From positions 1 through 16,660 of the forward strand of contig JBBQUQ010000074.1 in NCBI GenBank assembly GCA_038212325.1: a stretch of DNA of 16,660 nucleotides, in the 5' to 3' direction. A model generated the notes under the pieces. It saw nothing but the letters and a program-made list of their open reading frames with translations, had not been told where the DNA came from and made no database searches. This document shows, piece by piece, positions 1-8,420 of the stretch. Position numbers and translations under genes: made by a program. Position 1 is the first letter of the stretch; each line of letters starts with the position of its first letter. Origin of the DNA: CAIVAT01 sp038212325. Its GTDB lineage: Bacteria > Bacteroidota > Bacteroidia > Bacteroidales > FEN-979.

Positions 1-3
1 AAA

Positions 4-35
4 TTGTGAAATGGTGAAATGGTGAAATGGTGAAA
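4..35. repeat. Four-copy 8-bp tandem repeat (TGGTGAAA)
   Basis: Four consecutive 8-bp units lie at 4-11, 12-19, 20-27 and 28-35. The first reads TTGTGAAA and the other three are identical TGGTGAAA. The array ends 11 bp short of the stop codon of the large minus-strand surface gene, so it is intergenic, in that gene's 3' flank. It may extend to the left beyond the window. It shares the core GTGA with the heptamer arrays further right but has a different period. It could be a short intergenic tandem-repeat family; no function can be read from it. Confidence 0.85.
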
Positions 36-46
36 ATCTAACGTGG

Positions 47-3000
47 TCAGTCCTTTATGCACCTTATGGGGAATGCATCGGCTTTGGTTGCTTCATAGCG
101 GGAGGTACTGGGGTTTTTGGAGTTGAGCCCCCGGGCGATTGCTTTTCCTGATACGGCATCGAAATTGGATGTCCAGAAGAAAACACCCGCCATCGAATTA
201 GCCGTAAAGGCTTCAATTGTATTAAGATAAAAGATACCACCCGGGTTCGCTTTGAACAGTGACGATGGCGACAGGTCTTTAAGATATGCACCGGCAACAC
301 CGCTTCCCACGTTCTGGGATACGACATCGATGAGGGTATTCCATTCATTTTCAGTCGGTACGTGCCAGCCCGGCGGACAGAAACCCTGCCGTGTGGTAAG
401 CACATCGGTATTGTATTGCATCAGTTCATCCCATTGATAGAGGCCTCCATAAAGGGTGCAATTCGGATCTGATGAAAGGCAGTACCGTTCGAAGGTGCAG
501 TTGTCGGTTTGAGGGGTGATGAAGGAGGTACTTACATAAGGAGCTGCTGCACTATAACGGAGGTTCTCCTGCATCCAGCACTGCGAGCCGATCTGAACAG
601 TTTTATAGGTTTTGCTGTCGCGTACATCTGTTAAAAGGCTCCCGCAAATAAAACCGGGCTGGGCCATCACGGTAATTTGTTTTGAAGCGTAGGCGATGCA
701 TCCGTTGTTGTTGGTATAGCCATAGAATATGGTATGCAGGCCGGGCCCGGCCGAAAGCGCATTAAAATAGGTGACCGGCGTACCGTTTGTTTGATCGATG
801 GAGTAATGCCCGTTCAGCCCGAGTGGTGTTCCACCCTTTAGCAGGATGGGTTTGCCGTTGAGGGTTGTCACCTGGTCGAAACAAGAGTTCATCTGTGTGG
901 CCGGTTTCGGATTGATGGTTATGGCAAGTGGGCTTGAAGTGCTGGTACAGGCCGGGATGGTTGCCGAAGTCGTTGCTGTAAGGGTGAGCAGAGCAGTTTG
1001 AGGAAAATTGCCTGTAAGTGCCCATGTGATGACAGCAGGATTTGCAGTGGGGTTGGCAATCACAGCATTGGCTGCAGGGGTGACCAGCCACTGGTAGGTA
1101 GCGGCTGCCCCGCCGGGGGTAACTGTGTATTGCGACGGGGTCGGGAAATCCTGGCACACAGGGGAGGGGGTAGTGGTGGTAAAACTGGTAACAGGAAGAG
1201 GCTGGATATCAATCATCCTGGTCGTTGTTCCGTTGCAGCCCAGTGCATTGACGTAATCCACGGTGATGGAGGCCTGGGCTAATGTTGTTCCTGCAGTCCA
1301 GTTAACCGTGATAGAATTCACGTTGTTCACAGGAGGGACGATTGATCCCCCGGAGGTGAGGGTCCAGTTGCCGACCTCAGCGCCCTGAAGCTGGTAGGTG
1401 GTTGTTGAACCTGCGCAAACGCTGTTGTTCCCATTGACAACAAAGACCGGCGAAGGGTTTACAATTACAGGCACGCGCGTCGGAATCACGGCAGTGCATC
1501 CGTTAGCGTCGAAATAGTTTACCTCAATCCATTCGTTCCCGATGACGTTCCAGGTTACGGTGGCCGTGTGATCTGTGAAAATAACCGTATTCCCGGGGGA
1601 GACGTTCCAGGTATAGTTCAATTTTCCCGGTTGTGTCGTGTACGTATAAGTTTTCTGAAAACAGGCATTGAAATTGCCTGTCAGAATGGTTGGTACAGGC
1701 AATGGATTGACCGTCACTGTTTTTGTTGCCGGGATGGTCATACAGCCATTCGGATCGGTATAGGTGACGGTGATCGTTTTAATCCCGGTTGTTGGCCAGG
1801 TGATCGTTTTGACGTCGGGCAGTGCCCCTGAGATGATGCCGTCAGGGGTTACGGTCCATACATAGGAAGCCGCAACCATGTTGGGGTCGGTGATGAAGTT
1901 TTCTGAAACACCCACGCAGGCAGCAGCATTCCCCGAAAGTGTAGGCGTGATAAGGGACTGCACAATAATATCTTTTTGATCGCTACTGATGCATCCGTTC
2001 ACATTGGTATAGGTGTATGTGACCGGGAAGGTACCGGCACCAAAAACAACCGGATCAAACATGGTTATAGGGTTCCCGCCGATGGTATAAACGCCTCCAG
2101 GCCCTGCAGGGGTTCCGCCGGTGAGGGCAAAGGGCGGAGTGTTCAGGCAAACCGGTGCAAATTGGGCGAGTTGAACGTCAGGCAGTTGCAATACATTTAC
2201 GGTATAGAGGTAAGGGTCGCCTGAACAGCCGCCAAACGTAGGAATTATGGAATAAACGACCGACCCGGGCAAGGCATTGCTGGTAAGCGCAAGGGTGTTT
2301 GAAATGGTGGAAGAAATTCCCTGGGCAGGGCAGGCAAGGATGTTGGTGCACACAGGCACCCACGACCACGTTAACGATGGCCCGGTTAGTCCCGATTGCA
2401 GCACGATATTCGTGGTTCCACCTGAGCACAGCGGTTCCTGCACGCCTGATGGACTGGTAACATTGGGTTTCGGATCAACCGAAACAGTCATTATTTTGAT
2501 GGCCCCGGAGCATTGTCCCAATGGTGTAATGTGGTAATTGACAGATCCCTGATTCAGGTTGGTCACCGATAAATTGCCGGTTAATGCCACTCCCGTGCTG
2601 TTTCCTGTCGGGCAGGTCTGAATATTGGCGCTGCAATCTCCCGGTGCAACATTCCAGGTGTAGGTTGTCGCCGGCGGACTGGAGTTGAGCGTTATGGAAA
2701 ATGGCACCCCCGAACAGGTAGTTTGTGTAAGCAGCGTTATAAGGTCAGGTACCGGCAGGATGGTAACCGGAATGAGCGTCGTTTGTCCATCCCCGCAGTC
2801 GGTGTTGCTGCCATATACGCTTACATTCGATGGCCCGGCTATGGCATTGATCGGAAAGGTAATGCTGATCGAGGTGGCTGTGGTCAGCATGTTTCCGCCA
2901 TCCCACGACCAGTGGTATTGCATCGTATTCGGATCGGGGTTAACCGTGAATGTCATGGTACCGCCCGGGCAAACGGAATTGTTTGGCGGTAATGGAGCCG

Positions 3001-4447
3001 TTGCAGCCAGTATTCCGGGTCCCTTTTTATAGGTAATGTTCACGTTGGCAGTCGAGTTGCTGACGAGGTACCACCAGGTATTGATGGTTTTTTGATCTCC
3101 CCAGTCGCCAGTCCATGCATGGCAGGAGGTCGATGGAGGAACAGTACATCCCGGTGGATTTAGCATCTGGCCGCCACCGACCAATGCATCGTCCCAGTAA
3201 AATGCCGGATCTGCAAGCGGCGGGACAAGCACGGGGCGAACCAGGTTGACAATAAAGCCATTTGCATTATCCTCCACATCCCAAAGCGGCATGTTGGTAA
3301 GTCCGTTCGTATAGCGCAGCGTGAAAGGGAATGTTGATCCGCTGGGTACCTGGTTGCCAACGCCGTCGAGCCCATCCCACACCACGGTATAATTGCCCCC
3401 GGGAACGTTGTTGGTAATCAATATCCGGTCGGCCAGAGGTGGGAATAATGAACTGAGTCCCAGGATTATTTCAACTGTGCCGATGGCATTCAGCGGGGTT
3501 GTCTCGAAATCAAAACTCACGGTCCCGTTGATGCAATTGCTCGTGGCAACAACTGAGCCATCAACCAGCTGCCCGATAATACCATCGGGATAGGCCGTAA
3601 CATCAGGGTTGTTCAGGAAAATTTTAAACTGGGGGTAATTGTGCGGGTTAGGCCCTCCCCGCGACTGCCGTGCTTGCTGGGCATTGTAAGGAGGTGCAAC
3701 AGGATAGCATCCCGACTCATTGCAGGAAACTGCAAAGTCGCGGCCCTCCATGCCGTTCGGATCCAGTTTTGTAACAATTCCGTCATTTGAATAAATAAAC
3801 ATGTCTCCTTCAAACGTAAACCAGTTGAATCCATTCTGTGGGTTCCTGATTTGCCAGCATTTTGAAAATACCCTTCCGGGGATGACCGTGGGGGGGGAGT
3901 TTGCAATATTCACAACAGTGATGTCGGCAAAGTCGAATGTTCGTGTCGCGGTGGCCTGAATGGTTAAAAAATAGTCGCCCGGGCCATGAGTGGGTGAACA
4001 TACCAGTGGGTTATAGCCTGATGGATTAATGTTGTTGGGTCCATTGAATGCCTCCTGGTAAGTGGATATATAGCCAACATCAGGTAGTGTCGGCAATGTG
4101 TTTTTGATTGGCGTTAGCCCCGAGCATTCATCCACGTCAGGAAGATCGGGAGGATGTATTCTCCAGTTAACTTTAGATTCGATGGTATTGTTGTTGCTGT
4201 TGCGCTGCTGCCCAAGCCCGAAATAGATGCGTTCGGTTGCAGGGTTTTCAATGTGAATATACAGGCGGTAATCAGGATTGGCCCGGGAGGAATAAAGTGC
4301 AAACGGCACTCTTCCAGGTGCAGGATCAAGCAGTATGCGGGTGGGATTGCCTTCATTGGGCATGAGTTCCTTTGTGCCTTCAGAGAATCCCGTGTTGATA
4401 GAAATAATGAAGAATAGAAGAATAAAGTGTAAAAAGTTAAACCTCAT
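47..4447 (-). CDS. Secreted multidomain surface protein with PKD/Ig-like repeats and C-terminal FISUMP domain
   Basis: This is a 1466-aa exported protein of unknown specific role, probably adhesive or structural. An N-terminal hydrophobic signal peptide occupies about residues 1-22. Residues ~25-330 form a unique region. About 340-400 resembles an Ig-like FlgD-type fold (VVWDGLDGVGNQVPSG). From ~480 to ~1180 there is a string of PKD/Ig-like domains with typical Bacteroidota seams such as VNPLPVP and NGC. At ~755-830 and ~1180-1264 sits a second Ig-like type with GGTP and YTN.NGC motifs. Residues ~1265-1466 are a FISUMP domain (Fibrobacter succinogenes major paralogous domain): GLYQWDELMQY, CPPGWHVPTENEW and a terminal PIRCIKD. 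No T9SS C-terminal sorting domain is visible. The ATG at 4447 directly precedes the signal peptide. It lies 196 bp downstream of a paralogous surface gene in the same direction and may share its transcript. A C8 tract falls at residue ~184. Export and domain class are clear; the ligand is not. Confidence 0.9.
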   Translation of the reverse strand: MRFNFLHFILLFFIISINTGFSEGTKELMPNEGNPTRILLDPAPGRVPFALYSSRANPDYRLYIHIENPATERIYFGLGQQRNSNNNTIESKVNWRIHPPDLPDVDECSGLTPIKNTLPTLPDVGYISTYQEAFNGPNNINPSGYNPLVCSPTHGPGDYFLTIQATATRTFDFADITVVNIANSPPTVIPGRVFSKCWQIRNPQNGFNWFTFEGDMFIYSNDGIVTKLDPNGMEGRDFAVSCNESGCYPVAPPYNAQQARQSRGGPNPHNYPQFKIFLNNPDVTAYPDGIIGQLVDGSVVATSNCINGTVSFDFETTPLNAIGTVEIILGLSSLFPPLADRILITNNVPGGNYTVVWDGLDGVGNQVPSGSTFPFTLRYTNGLTNMPLWDVEDNANGFIVNLVRPVLVPPLADPAFYWDDALVGGGQMLNPPGCTVPPSTSCHAWTGDWGDQKTINTWWYLVSNSTANVNITYKKGPGILAATAPLPPNNSVCPGGTMTFTVNPDPNTMQYHWSWDGGNMLTTATSISITFPINAIAGPSNVSVYGSNTDCGDGQTTLIPVTILPVPDLITLLTQTTCSGVPFSITLNSSPPATTYTWNVAPGDCSANIQTCPTGNSTGVALTGNLSVTNLNQGSVNYHITPLGQCSGAIKIMTVSVDPKPNVTSPSGVQEPLCSGGTTNIVLQSGLTGPSLTWSWVPVCTNILACPAQGISSTISNTLALTSNALPGSVVYSIIPTFGGCSGDPYLYTVNVLQLPDVQLAQFAPVCLNTPPFALTGGTPAGPGGVYTIGGNPITMFDPVVFGAGTFPVTYTYTNVNGCISSDQKDIIVQSLITPTLSGNAAACVGVSENFITDPNMVAASYVWTVTPDGIISGALPDVKTITWPTTGIKTITVTYTDPNGCMTIPATKTVTVNPLPVPTILTGNFNACFQKTYTYTTQPGKLNYTWNVSPGNTVIFTDHTATVTWNVIGNEWIEVNYFDANGCTAVIPTRVPVIVNPSPVFVVNGNNSVCAGSTTTYQLQGAEVGNWTLTSGGSIVPPVNNVNSITVNWTAGTTLAQASITVDYVNALGCNGTTTRMIDIQPLPVTSFTTTTPSPVCQDFPTPSQYTVTPGGAAATYQWLVTPAANAVIANPTANPAVITWALTGNFPQTALLTLTATTSATIPACTSTSSPLAITINPKPATQMNSCFDQVTTLNGKPILLKGGTPLGLNGHYSIDQTNGTPVTYFNALSAGPGLHTIFYGYTNNNGCIAYASKQITVMAQPGFICGSLLTDVRDSKTYKTVQIGSQCWMQENLRYSAAAPYVSTSFITPQTDNCTFERYCLSSDPNCTLYGGLYQWDELMQYNTDVLTTRQGFCPPGWHVPTENEWNTLIDVVSQNVGSGVAGAYLKDLSPSSLFKANPGGIFYLNTIEAFTANSMAGVFFWTSNFDAVSGKAIARGLNSKNPSTSRYEATKADAFPIRCIKD

Positions 4448-4643
4448 AATTATATCAAAAATGAATACAAGCGATTATTCGATGATCATCATTCATGCAA
4501 GTTATTGCAGCCGATAAAGATAATAATTTTTCAGCCCTTACAAGCCATATCAGAAAAGTTTTTTACAATTGTCTGCTGCAAAACCATAGATAAAGACCCT
4601 GAAAATTTGAAAAGTTGCCTGGTAAAAATGGGAATGAGCTACC
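4448..4643. other. Intergenic spacer between the two surface-protein genes
   Basis: This AT-rich 196-bp gap separates two minus-strand genes. I see no convincing intrinsic terminator for the upstream gene. On the minus strand CATTTTTG (4456-4463) matches the Bacteroidota -7 element TAnnTTTG at all but one position, but it lies only 8 bp from the start codon. TATCTTTA (4515-4522) is another one-mismatch candidate. Neither is strong enough to call a promoter, so the downstream gene may be read through from the upstream one. Confidence 0.4.
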
Positions 4644-7600
4644 CTAAAAATCTCTGATGCACCTAACTGCGAAAGCATTGGCTTTTGAACTCCCGTACGA
4701 GGAAACTGATGGGGTGGGATCGTTCATTCCTCGTGCCACCGGTTTTCCACCATCCAGGGTGGAGGTCCAGAACATGGCGGCATGCAGGTTTGCAGCCCCG
4801 GTATATGACCAGGACAGGTTCAGGTAATTCACGCCTTGTAATACTGCCCGAAAACCTGAAACCGGCACGGCATCCTGGAGGGTGCCCGCAGCAATGGCAT
4901 TTCCCTGGTTTGCATCGATCAATTGTTGCCAGTCGGCAGCGGAGGGTACATGCCATTCGGGCGGACAAAGTCCCTGCAGGTACTGGCCTGCAGGAGGGAA
5001 CTGGTATTGCATGAGTTCGTCCCACTGGTAGAGGCCTCCGTAATTGTTGCAATCGGGATTGGCAGGAGGGCAGTATTTTTCCGGGGTGCAATCGTCGCTC
5101 TGAGGCTGTAAACCTGCACTTTTTTGATCGGCGTAATTCAGGTTGACCAGCATCCAGCAACGACCCCCCATGGCGGCAGCGCTATACGACTGCTGATCCC
5201 GCGGATCGGTAAAGGTTGCGGGACAGATGGCGAGGCTGGTGCCCGCAATCACTTTAATGGTAACCGGAGAGGAGGTATTTGCACAACCGTTGGCATTGGT
5301 GTAAGCATAGATGACCTGGTAATTTCCAGGTGGCAGGGTCGTTTGTGTCAGCATGCCTCCTGCAGCAAGGTTGCCATTGATATAATATTGTCCGTTATAC
5401 GGTGTTCCGCCTTTAAGGGCGAAGGGTTTTGACGTTGTGGTGGTGGCTGGGTCATTGCATGGCTTGAGTGCCACATCAGGAACTGGCTGAACGGTGACGG
5501 ACCGGGTGGTGAACGATGTACAACCTTCGGGGGTTTGGGCATCCAATCGCAGGGTCGCGGTACCAGGAATATTCCAGGCGATATTTGCAGCTGCGGCAGC
5601 GGCATTGTCAATGGTGCCATGGCTTGCAGGAGTGATACTCCAGGAATAGGCAGCTGAAGGACCGGGATCGGCAGGGTAAAGATATTTTAAGGGTATTGCA
5701 ATCTTCATATCTGCCTGGCATACGGTGGCAGCGCCTGTAAAAGATGTTACGGGCAGCGGATTGACAATGACCTGGATGCTTTCAGAATCTTTGCATCCGT
5801 TGCCATCGGTAACGGTAACGGCAAAAATTCCGGACGATGCAACGCTGATATTCCCCGTGGTCGCCCCGGTTGACCAGAGGTACCCGGTTCCGCCACTTGC
5901 ATTTAATTGAACAGATCCTCCCTGACAAAAGGTTGTTGGACCTGCGGGCAGGATGGAAGCAACCGGCAAGGACTGGACAACAACCGCCTGGCTGGATGTA
6001 TTCATACAACCGTTGGCATCGGTAACCGTTACGACGTAGGTTCCGCCTGAAGATACTATAATCGCAGCCGTGGTGGCTGTGGTAGACCAAAGGTAGGTGG
6101 TGCCACCAGTGGCTGCGAGATTCACCGAGCCACCCTGGCAGAATGCTGTGGGGCCGCCGGGAACTATAGCCGTGACAGGCAATGGGTTAACAACCACCGG
6201 TTGGGCGGCGGTGTTTACACATCCGTTGGCATCGGTAACCGTGACCACATAGGTGTTGCCAGTTGTAATGGAAATGCCAGCCGTTGTTGCAGACGTTGAC
6301 CAAAGGAATCCGGATCCGCCACTGGCAGTCAGGCTTACCGAGCCGCCCTGGCAGAATGTTGTCGGACCGCCCGGCGTAATGGTTGGAACCGGCAACGGGT
6401 TGACTGATATGGTTTGTGCGGTGGAGCTGGAACATCCGTTTGCATCGGTTACCGTGACCACGTAAATTCCGGTGGTGGTAACTGTGATCATGTCGGTTGT
6501 TGCGGCGTTTGACCAGAGGTAACTGGTGCCGCCGGCTGCGGTGAGGGCGACAGAGCCACCCTGGCAAAAGGTTGTCGGTCCGCCGGCTGCAATCGTGGAG
6601 ACAGGCAACGGATGCACCTCAACCGGGTAGACCTTCTGAACAGTGCAGCCGTTTTCGTCGGTGCAACTCAACGTAACGGACTGGGAACCTGTCGTAATCC
6701 AGGCGGCCAGGATCGCCGATGTGCCCTGTCCTGACAAAGTGCCCCCGGTTATGTTCCAGTCGTAGGCGGCAAAATTTCCTGATGCGGAATAAGGAACATT
6801 GCTTTCGTTGATGCAGACGGATGCATCACCTACAATCCCAGGCTCAAGGAGCGGATACATGGTGATAACCACATCATCCTGCAACGTGCAGCTTTGGCCG
6901 GCAACACTGCACCTGTAATGGCCGGGATCGGTAATATTGAAGGTTTGCGTATTTCCGCCGATGGCGGTCCACACACCTCCGATCTCCTTCTCCCACATAT
7001 AGGTTGTCCATCCCGGCCCGGCATTCAGGGTTATAGACGACCCCGGGCAGATATTTCGGTCGACCCCGAGGTTCATGCTGCTGAAATAGCTGAAATACCC
7101 ATATTCGGAGCTGCCGCCAAGCTGATTGATGATTCCGAGGTGGAACTTTCCCTGCGAGTTGGCTATCAGGTGCGAGCCGACACCAAGCAGCGTGGGCGAC
7201 AGGGTTTTCCGTGCAAATACCCATGCACCTGCCGTTCCCGGCACGACCGAAAAATCGGATGCCAGGATGATTGTTGAGGAGCCATCCATGGTGAAAAATC
7301 CCTCGTTTCCGGCGGGAGTAAGGATCATGAGGGCAAACTGGTTGATGGCTGTCCGGTAAAATCCGATCTGCTGCGATCCGGTACAAAAAATTTGCGGGAG
7401 GAGGGATGCGCCTGTTTCACCGGGAAATCCCGACAGATGCAACAAATAGGCAGGGAGGGAGGTTTGCACATAAGCAGTAGCAGAGGCCGGGGGGATGGGA
7501 TAGGTGAACAGTTCACCTGTTCCGATGGTTTGAACCAGGGTGCCGTCGATGCTCACATCCGTACCAGGGGCAGTTCCGACAATAAAGATACGTTCTTCAT

Positions 7601-8390
7601 TATCGCCACTGGTGTTGTTTGCAAAACCCTTGATGGCAATGTACTCGGTTCCGATGATGGAAACGGGTACAATCTGGTCGCCGACCAGGTCCCATCCGCC
7701 GGTTTCGACTGAATCGTCGGCCCAGGTCACCGCAACGGGTTTATCTGAAACGATGTGCGACCCTGCCAGGGTATTGGCGGCTTGCTGGTTGATGGCCCTC
7801 ACGCAATAGGTCTCTCCGCGGTTCAGGGTGACAGAAATAGTCGAATATGCTGAATACCCCACCACATCGTCGGTTGGAATGATCGTAATTGATGTATTGT
7901 TCTCCGTAGCCACAATTTCAAATGATTCAAATGCGTCGGAGTAACCATGGTTTGGATAGCTGTTCTGTGAAACAATGTAAAACTCGAGGCCCAGTGCATT
8001 CTGTCCTTTCAGGGAAAAGATGCCGGGATTGCTCGAGTTGGCCTCTTCATAATATGCAGTCACCGGGTTGTCGGTGGTTAAAAGCAACCCCTTGGTGTTG
8101 ACTTGGTCGGGGGGACTGTTTTCAATTTGAGACAGAAAGGGAGTCAGGTCGATTGAAGAGGTTTGATTGGACATCATCGAACCGGAAATTGCGGCAAACC
8201 CCGGGTCTGCAGGCATGGTAAGCAGGTAGTTCACCGGTTCGCTCATGCTTGACAACCTGATATAGATGGGGCTGTCGCCATGGGTTTGAGAAATGTCAGG
8301 TGCGACGAACCAAAACCGGTTGTCGATCTGGGAAAAGGCTGTTCCAGTGAGCAAAAGGAATACAAGAAAGACAATTAAACGTTTTATCAA
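4644..8390 (-). CDS. Secreted protein: IgGFc-binding-type N-terminal domain, four 71-aa Ig-like repeats, C-terminal FISUMP domain
   Basis: This is a 1248-aa exported protein, probably a surface adhesin. The signal peptide spans ~1-20 (ends TGTAFSQ). Residues ~21-440 resemble the IgGFc-binding-protein N-terminal family: NRFWFVAPD near the start, LLLTTDNPVTAYYE, ESFEIVATENNTSITIIPT, SDKPVAVTWADDS and LPQIFCTGSQQIGF. About 440-593 holds two Ig/PKD-like domains. Residues 594-877 are four tandem 71-residue repeats (FCQGGSV, YLWST.ATT, VTVTDANGC). About 878-1054 holds two more Ig-like domains, and 1055-1248 is FISUMP (GLYQWDELMQY, CPPEWHVPSAADW, AVRCIRDF). The start is a TTG at 8388-8390; no in-frame ATG lies near it, and the signal peptide begins there. 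The gene is divergent from the lyase gene across 30 bp. No T9SS sorting domain is seen. Family membership is from recognition of motifs; actual IgG binding is not implied. Confidence 0.9.
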   Translation of the reverse strand: MIKRLIVFLVFLLLTGTAFSQIDNRFWFVAPDISQTHGDSPIYIRLSSMSEPVNYLLTMPADPGFAAISGSMMSNQTSSIDLTPFLSQIENSPPDQVNTKGLLLTTDNPVTAYYEEANSSNPGIFSLKGQNALGLEFYIVSQNSYPNHGYSDAFESFEIVATENNTSITIIPTDDVVGYSAYSTISVTLNRGETYCVRAINQQAANTLAGSHIVSDKPVAVTWADDSVETGGWDLVGDQIVPVSIIGTEYIAIKGFANNTSGDNEERIFIVGTAPGTDVSIDGTLVQTIGTGELFTYPIPPASATAYVQTSLPAYLLHLSGFPGETGASLLPQIFCTGSQQIGFYRTAINQFALMILTPAGNEGFFTMDGSSTIILASDFSVVPGTAGAWVFARKTLSPTLLGVGSHLIANSQGKFHLGIINQLGGSSEYGYFSYFSSMNLGVDRNICPGSSITLNAGPGWTTYMWEKEIGGVWTAIGGNTQTFNITDPGHYRCSVAGQSCTLQDDVVITMYPLLEPGIVGDASVCINESNVPYSASGNFAAYDWNITGGTLSGQGTSAILAAWITTGSQSVTLSCTDENGCTVQKVYPVEVHPLPVSTIAAGGPTTFCQGGSVALTAAGGTSYLWSNAATTDMITVTTTGIYVVTVTDANGCSSSTAQTISVNPLPVPTITPGGPTTFCQGGSVSLTASGGSGFLWSTSATTAGISITTGNTYVVTVTDANGCVNTAAQPVVVNPLPVTAIVPGGPTAFCQGGSVNLAATGGTTYLWSTTATTAAIIVSSGGTYVVTVTDANGCMNTSSQAVVVQSLPVASILPAGPTTFCQGGSVQLNASGGTGYLWSTGATTGNISVASSGIFAVTVTDGNGCKDSESIQVIVNPLPVTSFTGAATVCQADMKIAIPLKYLYPADPGPSAAYSWSITPASHGTIDNAAAAAANIAWNIPGTATLRLDAQTPEGCTSFTTRSVTVQPVPDVALKPCNDPATTTTSKPFALKGGTPYNGQYYINGNLAAGGMLTQTTLPPGNYQVIYAYTNANGCANTSSPVTIKVIAGTSLAICPATFTDPRDQQSYSAAAMGGRCWMLVNLNYADQKSAGLQPQSDDCTPEKYCPPANPDCNNYGGLYQWDELMQYQFPPAGQYLQGLCPPEWHVPSAADWQQLIDANQGNAIAAGTLQDAVPVSGFRAVLQGVNYLNLSWSYTGAANLHAAMFWTSTLDGGKPVARGMNDPTPSVSSYGSSKANAFAVRCIRDF
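5760..6611 (-). repeat. Four tandem 213-bp coding repeats (71 aa each)
   Basis: Within the 1248-aa surface protein, four units of exactly 71 codons run head to tail without gaps: 6611-6399, 6398-6186, 6185-5973 and 5972-5760. Each begins PLPV (SLPV in the last), then has FCQGGSV at about residue 15, YLWS or FLWS at about 31, VTVTD.NGC at about 52-60, and ends VVN-like. The DNA is also alike, for example the recurring complement of CATCGGTAACCGT. Equal length and DNA similarity point to recent tandem duplication and allow copy-number change by recombination. Confidence 0.9.
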
Positions 8391-8402
8391 CCGGGGTTTT
8401 CT

Positions 8403-8410
8403 TATTTTTG
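8403..8410 (+). promoter_or_regulatory. Putative -7 promoter element TATTTTTG for the lyase gene
   Basis: TATTTTTG is an exact match to the Bacteroidota -7 consensus TAnnTTTG. A weak -33 candidate (TTTT at 8382-8385, consensus TTTG) lies 17 bp upstream. It is placed in the 30-bp gap between the divergent surface and lyase genes. A transcript from here would start almost at the ATG at 8421, so translation may be leaderless or may begin at the second ATG at 8433. Confidence 0.4.
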
Positions 8411-8420
8411 TGTAAAATTA

